A program made the position numbers and the translations under genes. The notes under the pieces are model-generated. The model worked only from the letters and a program-made list of their open reading frames with translations. It ran no database searches and was not told the DNA's origin. From IMG/VR virus record IMGVR_UViG_3300029319_000035, positions 1 through 29,248 of that record: a DNA stretch of 29,248 nt, one strand, 5' to 3'. Positions within the stretch are counted from its first letter, which is position 1; every line of letters begins with the position of its first letter. The stretch is from a virus. This document shows positions 5,199-12,819 of the stretch, piece by piece.

Positions 5199-7931
5199 TC
5201 AACCTTTATCAGTCTCATAATCGTAAAGATCTTCAGGTATCAGCCAAGTTGTGACCTTCTGATTACCATACCTGGTTTGCCCGATGGGTTTGACACCCAT
5301 AGCTGACAAAATCTCTCCGGCGCGTTTGGCAGCTTTCCGGTCCTGTTGCTTTGCAGGTATCTCGAGTACATCTTGTAGTATCTCTCTGATGTATACGTAC
5401 CGTGCTTTTTTGAGCTTTTTCTCGGTGACATCTCGAAGTCCTTTGAGATTTTTGAAGTTGTCCCATTTGATTTTACAATGTGAGCTGATGTATGGCAGCC
5501 AGGGATCTTGGGAAGCGAACTGTCTATTGAAGTCTTGCTGTCTTTGTTCGATATGTTTTGGAAACCAGTTTTGTCTATCAGGTCCTCTTTGAGCGTACTC
5601 ACCTTCTCCATAGATACAGTGCATAGCTCTAGCGTAAATGTATGGCAGATCTCTTCTGAGTTCATCTATTCTGATCATACCGCCTAGTCCGACACGGAAC
5701 GCCATAAATCGTCGAGAGCCTGTTGGATCTGACAGGAAGCCTAGCTGATCGATGTTTGAGTTACCGACCAGTACCCAAGAGGCGTCAATGGTGGAGACGT
5801 TTGCTTCGTACGGCTTACGGATTTTGAAACGTGGGTTTGAGATAAATCCTTTGATAACTTCGTATCCGTGTTCCAGCAGTGTATTACACTCGTCGAATTC
5901 ATAGAGTGCGCATCCAGCGAGGACGAGTTTGGCGTCTTTGCTCTTGAGGTCCAGATCTCCACGAGAGAAGTAGTCCTTTTCGATAGCGAGTAGTTCGGTA
6001 GAGATTGACTTCCCGCATCCTTGAGGTCCGATTTTAATTGGAAGGAGTTGCCATTCGCATCCAGGTTCAATCTGTCTCATACAAAAACCTTTACAGAACA
6101 TACGGCCGTATAGACTGATAAGTTCGTTGTGCTTGTCCTTGTTCGGTCCATCAGGTATCTCTGCTCTGTAATAGTATGTGTACAGGTTCTCAGGTCTTGC
6201 GTGGTCAGGTGCTTGAGACATATCCAAATTGAACCGCCATTCATTTAACTGATCTCGGACAGGATGATAAGAGTGTTTAGATGCAGCATAGTTGATACTC
6301 TTCCCGACAGTAGATAAGGGAAACTCGAGCTGTTCGTAGTTGCGTTGAATGAACAGCAGTGTTTCCATAGTCAGGTTGTCATTGATTGGTTGGCCATCAA
6401 CTTCAACAACTCCAGCAAACTCATTGTATTTGAACTTGCCCTGGAGACGCTTGTCATCCTGTAGAATGTTGTGCAGGTTGAGGATAACAGCTTTGATTTC
6501 GCCTTCTCCAATTTTGACGCCTTTCTCCATAATGGCTTTTCGGAACAGCTCAACATCGGGGTCTGCCCCTTCCATTTCAATCATTGGTTCAACGCCGACA
6601 GCCTGAAGTTCTGAGCCTCGTAATCTGATATCGATAGCTGCTCTAAGTTTCCGTGCGACCTTGGCACAACCGTGTAAAGCTTGAAGCCTGTAGAAGTACT
6701 TCTCTGCTTCCATTGGTACGTATTTAAAAGCGATAGCCAGGTCTTCAACGTAGTCAAACAGGTCAACGATTGTATTTATTCGATCAGCTCTCTTGGCATC
6801 CTCCAGTGCTTCAAAGGTATTCTTGAGTAGCTGCAAGGCTTTTTCCCCAACAATCTTTTCGTAGTTGGGGTAGTTGGTCACCTTCTCTTCGATGTGTGAT
6901 ACATCGTGTTCTTTGTCGAGGAAAAAGTCGTTGATGTCTCCTTCTCCGAGCATCAGTCTTTTTGGTACAAGAGGGTAGATAGCTTTGGCAATCTTCTCAG
7001 CGTACTCATCGCCCTTCTCATCGTTGTGGGTAGCAATGATTACTTCAGCAGCAGCGGGGAACTTGAACTGTCTGAATGCAGGTATAGAACCATTTTTGAT
7101 TCCCATCACGGGGTTGGTCACTCCTTTTGACTTGAGGCAGATGAAGTCCATCTCTCCTTCCACGATCCAGAAGCGATTGAATGACGATTCATTTCTGAGG
7201 AACTGTCTCATTTGTTCGCAAGCGAAGAACAGTCCAGACATAGAGTATCCGATTGGGCACATTGTCTTTGGTCGATCTTTCAGCTTCTCGACAGCTCGTC
7301 CCTGAAAACTTTTTAGGTTACCCAAACTGTCGACGAGTGGGACACACAGTGGGTATTCCTGTGCCCATTTCCAGGGCCAGAATGGCATACGTCGTCCAGA
7401 AGATGTCTCTACCTTCGTTAGAGTATTGTAGTGGAAACTGATTGGCATCACGTATGCTTCAGTGACATTATATGGGTTTATACCTCTTCTCTGTAGGAAT
7501 TTATCTATTTTGTCTGGAGTTCCATCTGCGGCAACAGGTTGTTTTCTTATTTGTTGCCATAGTGCTTTCAGGTCTTGAGAAGGCACTTCTTCCTTCTGGA
7601 AAGAAGGCACTTCGAAGCTAGTAAACTCTTTTGTTTTGAAGAAGTCTTTAATAGCGGAGTAGTCTTGGACATCTCTGCACTTCACGCCTTCCAGTGAATA
7701 TGCAACGAGGTCCATCATATCTCCCCCGGCTTGGCATCTAAAGCACGTCCAACCAGTCGAGTTTGTACCACGTACTATTCCTATTGGTGGGCGTTTATCC
7801 TTTGTGCCGACTTGTTCAGCACCGCAGGCAGGGCAGGGTGTCCATCTTTTACCTTTACAGGACATCCCAAGATTTCCAGCAACGCTCTCAAAACTAGAGT
7901 TTAACTTTGCTTTCCTAATCCAATCACTCAT
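5199..7931 (-). CDS. Primase-helicase (zinc finger, TOPRIM, VirE/SF3-like ATPase)
   Basis: A 910-residue replication protein expected to synthesise primers and unwind DNA at the phage fork. Domains in order: a CHC2-type zinc finger with C33, C36, C63 and C66 (CPAC and CFRC) followed by GGDMMDLV; a TOPRIM region with EGEMDF at 258-263, HNDEKGDEY near 302-310 and GDINDFF at 331-337; a helical linker; and a C-terminal helicase ATPase with Walker A GPQGCGKS (635-642), Walker B ALYEFDE (675-681), sensor VGNSN (722-726) and a likely arginine finger in GSRRF (738-742). The last domain resembles the VirE / phage D5-like family rather than DnaB. The start is ATG 7931 with AAGGAGG five bases upstream; the frame is open to 8003 but that part precedes the ribosome site. 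It is transcribed alone from the promoter at 7975-8003. Confidence 0.93.
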   Translation of the reverse strand: MSDWIRKAKLNSSFESVAGNLGMSCKGKRWTPCPACGAEQVGTKDKRPPIGIVRGTNSTGWTCFRCQAGGDMMDLVAYSLEGVKCRDVQDYSAIKDFFKTKEFTSFEVPSFQKEEVPSQDLKALWQQIRKQPVAADGTPDKIDKFLQRRGINPYNVTEAYVMPISFHYNTLTKVETSSGRRMPFWPWKWAQEYPLCVPLVDSLGNLKSFQGRAVEKLKDRPKTMCPIGYSMSGLFFACEQMRQFLRNESSFNRFWIVEGEMDFICLKSKGVTNPVMGIKNGSIPAFRQFKFPAAAEVIIATHNDEKGDEYAEKIAKAIYPLVPKRLMLGEGDINDFFLDKEHDVSHIEEKVTNYPNYEKIVGEKALQLLKNTFEALEDAKRADRINTIVDLFDYVEDLAIAFKYVPMEAEKYFYRLQALHGCAKVARKLRAAIDIRLRGSELQAVGVEPMIEMEGADPDVELFRKAIMEKGVKIGEGEIKAVILNLHNILQDDKRLQGKFKYNEFAGVVEVDGQPINDNLTMETLLFIQRNYEQLEFPLSTVGKSINYAASKHSYHPVRDQLNEWRFNLDMSQAPDHARPENLYTYYYRAEIPDGPNKDKHNELISLYGRMFCKGFCMRQIEPGCEWQLLPIKIGPQGCGKSISTELLAIEKDYFSRGDLDLKSKDAKLVLAGCALYEFDECNTLLEHGYEVIKGFISNPRFKIRKPYEANVSTIDASWVLVGNSNIDQLGFLSDPTGSRRFMAFRVGLGGMIRIDELRRDLPYIYARAMHCIYGEGEYAQRGPDRQNWFPKHIEQRQQDFNRQFASQDPWLPYISSHCKIKWDNFKNLKGLRDVTEKKLKKARYVYIREILQDVLEIPAKQQDRKAAKRAGEILSAMGVKPIGQTRYGNQKVTTWLIPEDLYDYETDKG

Positions 7932-7948
7932 TTTTTCCTCCTTGTTGT

Positions 7949-8003
7949 TTGCAAATGTAGTTGATTGTGTATACATTGTATGTACAAACCATTTGGTTTG
8001 CAA
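7949..8003. promoter_or_regulatory. Divergent face-to-face promoters with operator-like palindromes
   Basis: Leftward promoter: TTGCAA (8003-7998), 17-base spacer, TACAAT (7980-7975), driving the primase-helicase. Rightward promoter: TTGCAA (7949-7954), 17-base spacer, TACATT (7972-7977), driving the RHH gene at 8027. The two -10 elements overlap, so both cannot be used at once on one molecule. The palindrome TGTATACA (7968-7975) and an inverted repeat CAAACC/GGTTTG (7985-7990 and 7995-8000) lie within the block. Part of this sequence recurs in the promoter at 10192-10230. Confidence 0.7.
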
Positions 8004-8026
8004 ATTTTTTCAAGGAGAAAATCATT

Positions 8027-8419
8027 ATGATGACACTTTTTAATAAAAGGATGAAAAGAATAACTGAGAGATGGAGAAGAGCATTGGCTTGTCACGGCGA
8101 GGAAATCGCGAAAGCAGAGATTGAGTTTGACTTGATGATCCTCAACCGCTCGATTGTGAACAGAGAGAACTACTATGATCTCTCTTACAATGATGCCAAA
8201 CTATTATATCCTCTTCTGCTTAAAATAAAAGACAGAACTTTAAATACCAACCTGAAAAAAGGTAAGAACAAAAAGCTGGTTAGTTTTAGGCTATCTGAAG
8301 ACGCTCGATTCAAGTTAGATATGCTAGCTGAAAGGGGTGGCGTTTGTAAGACAGCGGTTCTTGAAAATCTTTTGATGCAGCAATCTCGTTTTGAGATAGC
8401 TATTCCGGAGACGAAATGA
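8027..8419 (+). CDS. Ribbon-helix-helix (CopG/Arc-like) DNA-binding protein
   Basis: A 130-residue protein with a charged helical N-terminal part (RMKRITERWRRALACHGEE) and a C-terminal ribbon-helix-helix at about residues 82-118: KLVSFRLSEDARFKLDMLAE for the strand and first helix, then KTAVLENLLMQQ for the second helix. RHH proteins bind operators as dimers through the beta strand. AAGGAG (8012-8017) precedes the ATG at 8027, with a second ATG at 8030. It is the first gene of the rightward unit and sits directly next to palindromic promoter sequence that is also present at 10209-10230, so autoregulation and control of the second unit is a reasonable inference. The N-terminal part has no match I recognise. 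Confidence 0.78.
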   Translation: MMTLFNKRMKRITERWRRALACHGEEIAKAEIEFDLMILNRSIVNRENYYDLSYNDAKLLYPLLLKIKDRTLNTNLKKGKNKKLVSFRLSEDARFKLDMLAERGGVCKTAVLENLLMQQSRFEIAIPETK

Positions 8420-8700
8420 GCAAGATACGGATTCATTCTGATTCTTTCGAAGAGTTATTACTGACTCTTCGGGAGATTAATGATGACGAGGACCTCTTCG
8501 TTGAGATAATCAACGAGGAGGGAGAAGTCCTTGTCTATGACAACGGTATGTTCGCGGTAGCTTCTGGCGCAGATCATTGTTGGTTCGAGGCTGATCAGCT
8601 GGTTGATCCTCAACGTGAGATGTTGGAAGCTACCTTGGTAGACCATTTATTGAGAATAGTAAACAATATAATCGCAGGAGCGTTAAACAATGTGGAATGA
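8416..8700 (+). CDS. Acidic hypothetical protein, 94 aa
   Basis: A strongly acidic protein (for example INDDEDLFVEIINEEGEVLV) with a beta-rich first half and a hydrophobic helical C terminus (ATLVDHLLRIVNNIIAGAL). I know no family for it. It is coupled to the RHH gene by an ATGA overlap at 8416 with CGGAG upstream, and overlaps the helicase gene by 11 bases. The acidic nature could suggest a DNA-mimic or partner-binding protein, but that is speculation; the context only says it is co-expressed with the helicase. Confidence 0.72.
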   Translation: MSKIRIHSDSFEELLLTLREINDDEDLFVEIINEEGEVLVYDNGMFAVASGADHCWFEADQLVDPQREMLEATLVDHLLRIVNNIIAGALNNVE

Positions 8701-10174
8701 TGCACCGTGGACACCACGCAGATGGCAGGAGGAAGCTTTACCTCTTGCCATTTCTTCTTTAAGACAAGGTAAACGCCCTATTATCTCAGCGATAATGGGT
8801 GCAGGGAAAAGTATACTATTGGCTGAATTAGTGTACGAGGCACTGAAGAAGCTACAACCTGGCTACAAAGTTGTAGTCATTGCGCCTCGTCAGTCTTTGA
8901 TTCGGCAGCTATACGGCACAATCTCTTTTCGTTGTGGAAAGGAGAATGTTGGTGTGTATTATGCTGATGAGAAGGACACGACAAAAAAAGTCGTGATTAC
9001 AACTTTTGTTTCTGCTCCGGCGATATCACGGCAAGTGAAGTGTGCTTTGCTTGTTGGAGATGAGGTACACGGAACAGAGGCTGAAAATTTTAAAAATTGT
9101 TATCAGTTTATTGATCCGGCTTGCGCGATTGGTTTTACAGCTACACCGTATCGCAGCAACGAGGTAGAGACACTATCACTGTGGGATGAAGTTATATATA
9201 GATACAGTGCCAAGGATGCTCTGTCAGATGGAGTTATCGTTCCTTGGAAGCTCGTACATTGGGATGGTACTGGTTCATCAGATACGGACGATGTTTGCCA
9301 CAGATTGATTGCCAGAATGGAGGGACCGGGAGTTGTGAGTGCTCTAAATATAGAGGATGCTATCAGCTACGCTGGATACCTGAATCGATATGGAATACGT
9401 TCTGCAGCTATTCATTCTAAGATGAAGCGAGCGGAAAGAGATCATATGCTGGAGATGCTGAAGAAGGGGTCTTTAAAATGCCTTGTACACGTCTCTCTGT
9501 TAGCTGAGGGGGTAGATATGCCCTGGTTGAAGTGGTTGTGCCTCAGAAGGCCTGTTGGGGCGCGAGTAAGGTTTGTACAGGAAGTGGGCAGGGTGTTGCG
9601 TGCTCATCCAGGAAAAGAGTTTGCTTATATAATAGATCCACACGATTTATTTGGAATGCACACATTATCCAATCCAGAACGTTTGGGAGAGGCGTTAACC
9701 AAGCAAGAGAAGGAATATGAAGATGAGCTTGTAATGTTAGTTCCGGAACAAGAAGAGCGAGAGATTATACGTAAGATGCCAGCAGCGAAAGCGTTCTCTG
9801 TAGTTGATTCTTATGTAACAAGTTTGCTCAGTGTGATGAGGGGTGCAGGTCTAGTTCCCCCTCCGAAAAAGTGGGTAGATGATCATTGGAGGGGTGGTGT
9901 CCCGACACGTAAGCAGCTTATGACTGTTGAGAAATGCAGATGGTCTTCGAGGTACTTACCAGAAAATGTCCGAGTACCATTTAAACTGATACTGGATAGG
10001 GCACATACTTACAACAAAGGAACGGTCACAGACCTATTGGAGATCCTGTTTGGACTTGCTAAATCTAGCAAGCAAGCTCGTGCAATGAAAAGGCACTACT
10101 ACCTCCCGAATATACGGTTTCCTAAGCCAGACTTCCCCATTCAACAAATGTTGTTTGTAATGGAAAAAAATTAA
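8690..10174 (+). CDS. SF2 DEAD/DEAH-type DNA helicase
   Basis: A 494-residue superfamily 2 helicase. Visible motifs: RRWQEEAL (10-17) in the Q-motif position, Walker A MGAGKS (36-41), motif Ia VVIAPRQSL (62-70), motif II DEVH (124-127), motif III FTATPYR (149-155), motif V AEGVDMP (272-278) and motif VI QEVGRVLRA (297-305). The last 170 residues form an unassigned, basic C-terminal domain. The layout resembles phage UvsW-like and RecQ/RadD-like helicases that act in recombination, repair or fork remodelling. ATG 8690 has AGGAG about nine bases upstream. This enzyme, the primase-helicase and the RecU-like nuclease could together handle replication and recombination intermediates. No nuclease domain is fused. 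Confidence 0.93.
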   Translation: MWNDAPWTPRRWQEEALPLAISSLRQGKRPIISAIMGAGKSILLAELVYEALKKLQPGYKVVVIAPRQSLIRQLYGTISFRCGKENVGVYYADEKDTTKKVVITTFVSAPAISRQVKCALLVGDEVHGTEAENFKNCYQFIDPACAIGFTATPYRSNEVETLSLWDEVIYRYSAKDALSDGVIVPWKLVHWDGTGSSDTDDVCHRLIARMEGPGVVSALNIEDAISYAGYLNRYGIRSAAIHSKMKRAERDHMLEMLKKGSLKCLVHVSLLAEGVDMPWLKWLCLRRPVGARVRFVQEVGRVLRAHPGKEFAYIIDPHDLFGMHTLSNPERLGEALTKQEKEYEDELVMLVPEQEEREIIRKMPAAKAFSVVDSYVTSLLSVMRGAGLVPPPKKWVDDHWRGGVPTRKQLMTVEKCRWSSRYLPENVRVPFKLILDRAHTYNKGTVTDLLEILFGLAKSSKQARAMKRHYYLPNIRFPKPDFPIQQMLFVMEKN

Positions 10175-10191
10175 AAAATACAAGTTCTGTG

Positions 10192-10230
10192 TTGACACCT
10201 TTTGATTTTGTATATACATTGTCTATACAT
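10192..10230 (+). promoter_or_regulatory. Promoter and operator-like site of the small-gene operon
   Basis: A perfect -35 TTGACA (10192-10197), a 17-base spacer and TACATT (10215-10220) make a good promoter for the genes from 10251 on. The perfect palindrome TGTATATACA (10209-10218) and then TATACA form an operator-like block that aligns with 7961-7986. The leader CAAACAACAAGGAG (10231-10244) is also nearly identical to the leader of the primase-helicase gene on the other strand. Confidence 0.75.
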
Positions 10231-10250
10231 CAAACAACAAGGAGTTAGTG

Positions 10251-10466
10251 ATGAAAAATAGTTTTATGTACATTGTGTACGCTTCGGACACCATTATTGG
10301 AGTCCACACTTCTTTAGAAAATGCTGCTGCATCAATCGGCATTTTTCCATCAACATTAGAGTCGGTGTACCCACCAGCCAATGCTTCCCAAAAGTGGGTC
10401 GAGCCAAAGACTCCCTACTCTATAAGAGAGTATAAAGTAGGGGTCAATCTAGAAGGAGGTGAGTAG
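10251..10466 (+). CDS. Hypothetical phage protein, 71 aa
   Basis: ATG 10251 follows CAAGGAG by six bases; an in-frame GTG directly before it is less likely. The sequence starts with strand-helix pattern YIVYASDTIIGVHTSLENAA, suggesting a small alpha-beta fold. Short phage proteins with this opening are common and uncharacterised. It is the first gene of the operon that runs to 13393, directly downstream of the 10192 promoter, so it is probably among the earliest and most strongly expressed products of the unit. Confidence 0.7.
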   Translation: MKNSFMYIVYASDTIIGVHTSLENAAASIGIFPSTLESVYPPANASQKWVEPKTPYSIREYKVGVNLEGGE

Positions 10467-10467
10467 G

Positions 10468-10812
10468 ATGATTCTTTATTGTGTGGAGCATTGCGACTCA
10501 AGTGGCTACGACAGACAAGTGGACCGCTACTGGTGGTTCAGCACCAAAAGTGAGGCCTTGGTTCATTTCTATGAACAAGGCCACGACTACGATTGGAACG
10601 CTTACCTTTATGCTCAAGAAAATTTCCCAGAAGACCCGTTTATAACCCTTTGGAGAGTGGAGCTTCCAAAGCAAAGCCCCAAAAAAATGCTCGTGGAAGC
10701 TATGAAGGTAGTCACTTGGCCCTCTTGGTACGGCAAAGCCATCCTCAGCTACCACTGTAATGTAGATAAGGAAAACGAAACTCTAAAAAAATTCATCAAA
10801 GGAGGTGAGTGA
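10468..10812 (+). CDS. Hypothetical protein, 114 aa, Trp-rich
   Basis: The start is taken as ATG 10468, eight bases after AAGGAGG; GTG 10459 lies inside the ribosome site and is rejected. The protein is rich in aromatic residues (YWWFSTKSEALVHFYEQGHD) and has no cysteine motif or membrane segment. No family is recognised. The junctions upstream and downstream use the same arrangement GGAGGTGAG followed by an ATG, which recurs at 10801 and 11008, suggesting that a cassette-like gene border is repeated along this operon. Confidence 0.7.
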   Translation: MILYCVEHCDSSGYDRQVDRYWWFSTKSEALVHFYEQGHDYDWNAYLYAQENFPEDPFITLWRVELPKQSPKKMLVEAMKVVTWPSWYGKAILSYHCNVDKENETLKKFIKGGE

Positions 10813-11021
10813 TGAAAACATACGATCTCTTTATAGAAGAGGATGGATGCACCTGGCTAACAGGTGAAATCATCCGAGAATCAGACCCTCTTGGACAGGG
10901 GAATACAAGATGGGAAGTGAATTGGGAGAGCGGTAGCTTCCTGTTTTATGGAGGGAAGAACCAATTGAAAGCGATTCTAAGAACAATGAAACCAAACTTT
11001 ATTATAGGAGGTGAGCGATGA
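10812..11021 (+). CDS. Hypothetical protein, 69 aa
   Basis: ATG 10812 overlaps the previous stop by one base (TGATG) after GGAGGTGAG. The sequence shows beta-strand character (YDLFIEEDGCTWLTGEII, then WEVNWESGSFLFYGG) and a helical tail. No family is recognised. The stop overlaps the next ATG as ATGA. Conservation of the same gene border on both sides supports that it is real. Confidence 0.68.
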   Translation: MKTYDLFIEEDGCTWLTGEIIRESDPLGQGNTRWEVNWESGSFLFYGGKNQLKAILRTMKPNFIIGGER

Positions 11022-11416
11022 TTATACGACCAAAGTTTGAAAACCCGGCCGAGTGGGTGAAAGCTAAATACGATCAGCAAGAAGAAGAATGGTTCTCATT
11101 CTTTCTCAAGGCTGCATCTAGAGGAGTGCGTTGTGACCTCCCTTGGAGCAATGATATCGACATTTACATTTGGCCAGATGATTTTTGGGATTTCTTTGAG
11201 CTCAAGGAGATCGAGAAGATGAAGATTGACTTTATGTTCCGCAAAGGCCAGCGAGTTGGATACAACTTAGCTACCTTCCGAAACTCAGATGGCAATGCAG
11301 TCGTGCAAATAAACAGGCGCGGCCCGTGCCATCACTGCAACCACCATCGGTGGCACAGCATTCAAACAACAACCTGTCCAGAGTGTGGCTACACTCCAGT
11401 AGTCATCCCATTTTAA
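11018..11416 (+). CDS. Hypothetical protein with C-terminal zinc ribbon, 132 aa
   Basis: The C terminus has a clear zinc ribbon: CHHC at 104-107 and CPEC at 120-123, followed by GYTPVV. The preceding part is acidic and aromatic (IYIWPDDFWDFFELKE) and contains a short basic segment at 70-80. The start ATG 11018 overlaps the upstream stop (ATGA) after AGGAGGTGAG. No family is recognised; the ribbon suggests binding of nucleic acid or of a host protein. This is one of several CxxC-bearing small proteins between 10 and 13 kb. Confidence 0.75.
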   Translation: MIIRPKFENPAEWVKAKYDQQEEEWFSFFLKAASRGVRCDLPWSNDIDIYIWPDDFWDFFELKEIEKMKIDFMFRKGQRVGYNLATFRNSDGNAVVQINRRGPCHHCNHHRWHSIQTTTCPECGYTPVVIPF

Positions 11417-11425
11417 GGAGAAATT

Positions 11426-11722
11426 ATGAAAATCACTGAAAAACGTCAACTTCTGGCTGAAGCCAAACGGTTCAACCCATACTCACACCCGGCCGAGGAC
11501 ATCAAAATGTTCAAAAGAAACGGAGTATACTACGGTGTCTCTTTTGGAGGTTCAGCCTATTATCAGTGGACTCCACTCCGCTTCAGTCTAAAACGATGGA
11601 AAAGAGATCATCACGACAAAGCAACTCAGTTGCTAGCTGAATTAAAAAGAAACCCATTTATGCAACAGCATCGCGAGATGCTGGAAAGATTGGAAATCAA
11701 CTTGGAGATCAACAATGACTAA
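11426..11722 (+). CDS. Hypothetical basic protein, 98 aa
   Basis: AAGGAG precedes ATG 11426. The protein is basic and probably mostly helical at the ends, with a central beta segment (GVYYGVSFGGSAYYQW). No family is recognised. Its C-terminal codons (EINLEINND) fall in the first copy of the 36-base direct repeat 11694-11729, and the same bases are read in a different frame at the end of gene 11745-12089, so the C terminus may have been exchanged or extended by recombination. Confidence 0.7.
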   Translation: MKITEKRQLLAEAKRFNPYSHPAEDIKMFKRNGVYYGVSFGGSAYYQWTPLRFSLKRWKRDHHDKATQLLAELKRNPFMQQHREMLERLEINLEINND

Positions 11723-11729
11723 AATAAAA
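11694..11729 (+). repeat. 36-base direct repeat, copy 1
   Basis: This copy and copy 2 at 12065-12100 differ at one position (AAA versus ACA in the TAAMATAAAA part). Each copy covers the end of one gene, a GGAG ribosome site and an ATG. The two copies flank gene 11745-12089. Confidence 0.85.
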
Positions 11730-11744
11730 TTACAAGGAGCAACA

Positions 11745-12089
11745 ATGAAATTAGAAAAGCAAAAATCACGATGCGGATGTACGACATTCTTCATATTAGT
11801 TGATGGTGAGTGTAAGGGAACGGTGCAAAAATGCAGCTACTACCACGATGGATACAGAGCACAAAAAACTTTCTACACCGTATTTATGGGGGAAAAGATC
11901 ACCCTTGACCCTAATCTACACTGGCCTGGTTACAATAGTAGGTTGGGAAAGGGTGTTGAATTTCAGCAAAAGCTAACCGATGATCGAAGGGCTTTTGCTG
12001 AGACAGGACACAAAGTACGAAAACGAATGATTGATTGGATCAAACAAAATTTGAACACAGTCGAAAATCAACTTGGAGATCAACAATGA
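11745..12089 (+). CDS. Hypothetical protein with N-terminal cysteines, 114 aa
   Basis: The N terminus has CGC (10-12) and two later cysteines (GEC and KC within the first 40 residues) in a beta-rich context (FFILVDGECKGTVQK); the C-terminal half is basic and helical. No family is recognised. AAGGAG stands five bases before ATG 11745. An in-frame ATG at 11715, with GGAG, would add ten residues and lies in the direct repeat, so both starts are possible. The gene is flanked by the 36-base direct repeats 11694-11729 and 12065-12100, which suggests it was gained or duplicated as a unit. Confidence 0.72.
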   Translation: MKLEKQKSRCGCTTFFILVDGECKGTVQKCSYYHDGYRAQKTFYTVFMGEKITLDPNLHWPGYNSRLGKGVEFQQKLTDDRRAFAETGHKVRKRMIDWIKQNLNTVENQLGDQQ

Positions 12090-12100
12090 CTAACATAAAA
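12065..12100 (+). repeat. 36-base direct repeat, copy 2
   Basis: Second copy of the repeat described at 11694-11729. Here it supplies the C-terminal codons of gene 11745-12089 in another frame, together with the ribosome site and first codons of gene 12086-12433. Confidence 0.85.
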
Positions 12101-12433
12101 ACAAACACATCCACCATTGACACGTCAGATTTTACACTTGGCATCAAGGCTAGAGTCGAAGTCTTGTCACGTCTCGCAAAACAAAGTGCCGTCATACAAA
12201 AAACCGTGAGAGTTCACGGCGTCGACATGGATTTTTCTGGTTTGCATATCCGAACCAGCATTTGGGGACTTCCTTCTAGTGCGCAGAATACTAAGGGTTA
12301 TCTCCAACATCGTGACGAGCTGTCATCACTTTTCAAGCAATGCTTTGGTAATCGCTTTGAAATTTCCAAAGAGCCAACAGAAAGTGAATATGGCGACCAA
12401 CTATATTTTACTTTCACCTGCTCGCTCAGTTAG
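12086..12433 (+). CDS. Hypothetical protein, 115 aa
   Basis: ATG 12086 overlaps the preceding stop (ATGA) and uses the GGAG of the direct repeat; the longer frame from 12035 lies inside the upstream gene and is not needed. The first 25 residues are rich in Thr and Ser, and the remainder mixes helix (ARVEVLSRLAKQSAVIQK) and strand segments. There is no cysteine pair, membrane segment or family that I recognise. It lies in the middle of the 10251-13393 operon. Confidence 0.68.
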   Translation: MTNIKTNTSTIDTSDFTLGIKARVEVLSRLAKQSAVIQKTVRVHGVDMDFSGLHIRTSIWGLPSSAQNTKGYLQHRDELSSLFKQCFGNRFEISKEPTESEYGDQLYFTFTCSLS

Positions 12434-12442
12434 GAGGATAAA

Positions 12443-12592
12443 ATGGGAGTATGTAAAGGTGAGAAGCTGGGTAAATGTACCCATTGCGGAAAACAGGGAG
12501 TGTACAAGAAATTCGGTTGGGGATACCCAACTGGAATAAAAATATGTCGCTACTGCAAACAACAACAACCAAAACAAGGAGGGGAAGAATGA
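12443..12592 (+). CDS. Zinc-ribbon microprotein, 49 aa
   Basis: A short gene with TAGGAGG just before ATG 12443 and an ATGA overlap with the following gene at 12589. The product contains CTHC at 12-15 and CRYC at 35-38 around an aromatic-basic loop (YKKFGWGYPTG), a compact treble-clef or zinc-ribbon pattern. Size and spacing are like other phage zinc microproteins with unknown targets. The two cysteine pairs and the coupled borders make translation very likely. Confidence 0.8.
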   Translation: MGVCKGEKLGKCTHCGKQGVYKKFGWGYPTGIKICRYCKQQQPKQGGEE

Positions 12593-12819
12593 ACTGCCCA
12601 TTATCAGACACAGTATTTAATTACATTGAACATCACACCAAAGATGAGATAGAAGAAATGTTGGAAACAACAGAGGTCTTATTGGTCCTGTTAAAAGCTT
12701 CGGCAAAGGCCGGAGATAAAAAAGCCATCAGCGACCGCAACAAGTTTTTATTTGCCAGAAAGGCACTGAGGATGGCAATCGCTTTCCTTGAACAATCAAC
12801 CAACCAAAAGGAGCAGTAA
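12589..12819 (+). CDS. Helical hypothetical protein, 76 aa
   Basis: ATG 12589 overlaps the microprotein stop (ATGA) and has AAGGAGG upstream; the longer frame from 12475 runs through the previous gene and is rejected. The product is almost wholly helical with repeated acidic-hydrophobic spacing (TKDEIEEMLETTEVLLVLLK) and a basic middle. It could be a small coiled-coil or four-helix protein. No family is recognised. The stop overlaps the next start as TAATG. Confidence 0.7.
   Translation: MNCPLSDTVFNYIEHHTKDEIEEMLETTEVLLVLLKASAKAGDKKAISDRNKFLFARKALRMAIAFLEQSTNQKEQ

Noticed and set aside
12475-12588. N-terminal extension of the 12589-12819 gene
   Set aside because: It overlaps the zinc-ribbon microprotein in another frame, while ATG 12589 has AAGGAGG and an ATGA overlap.
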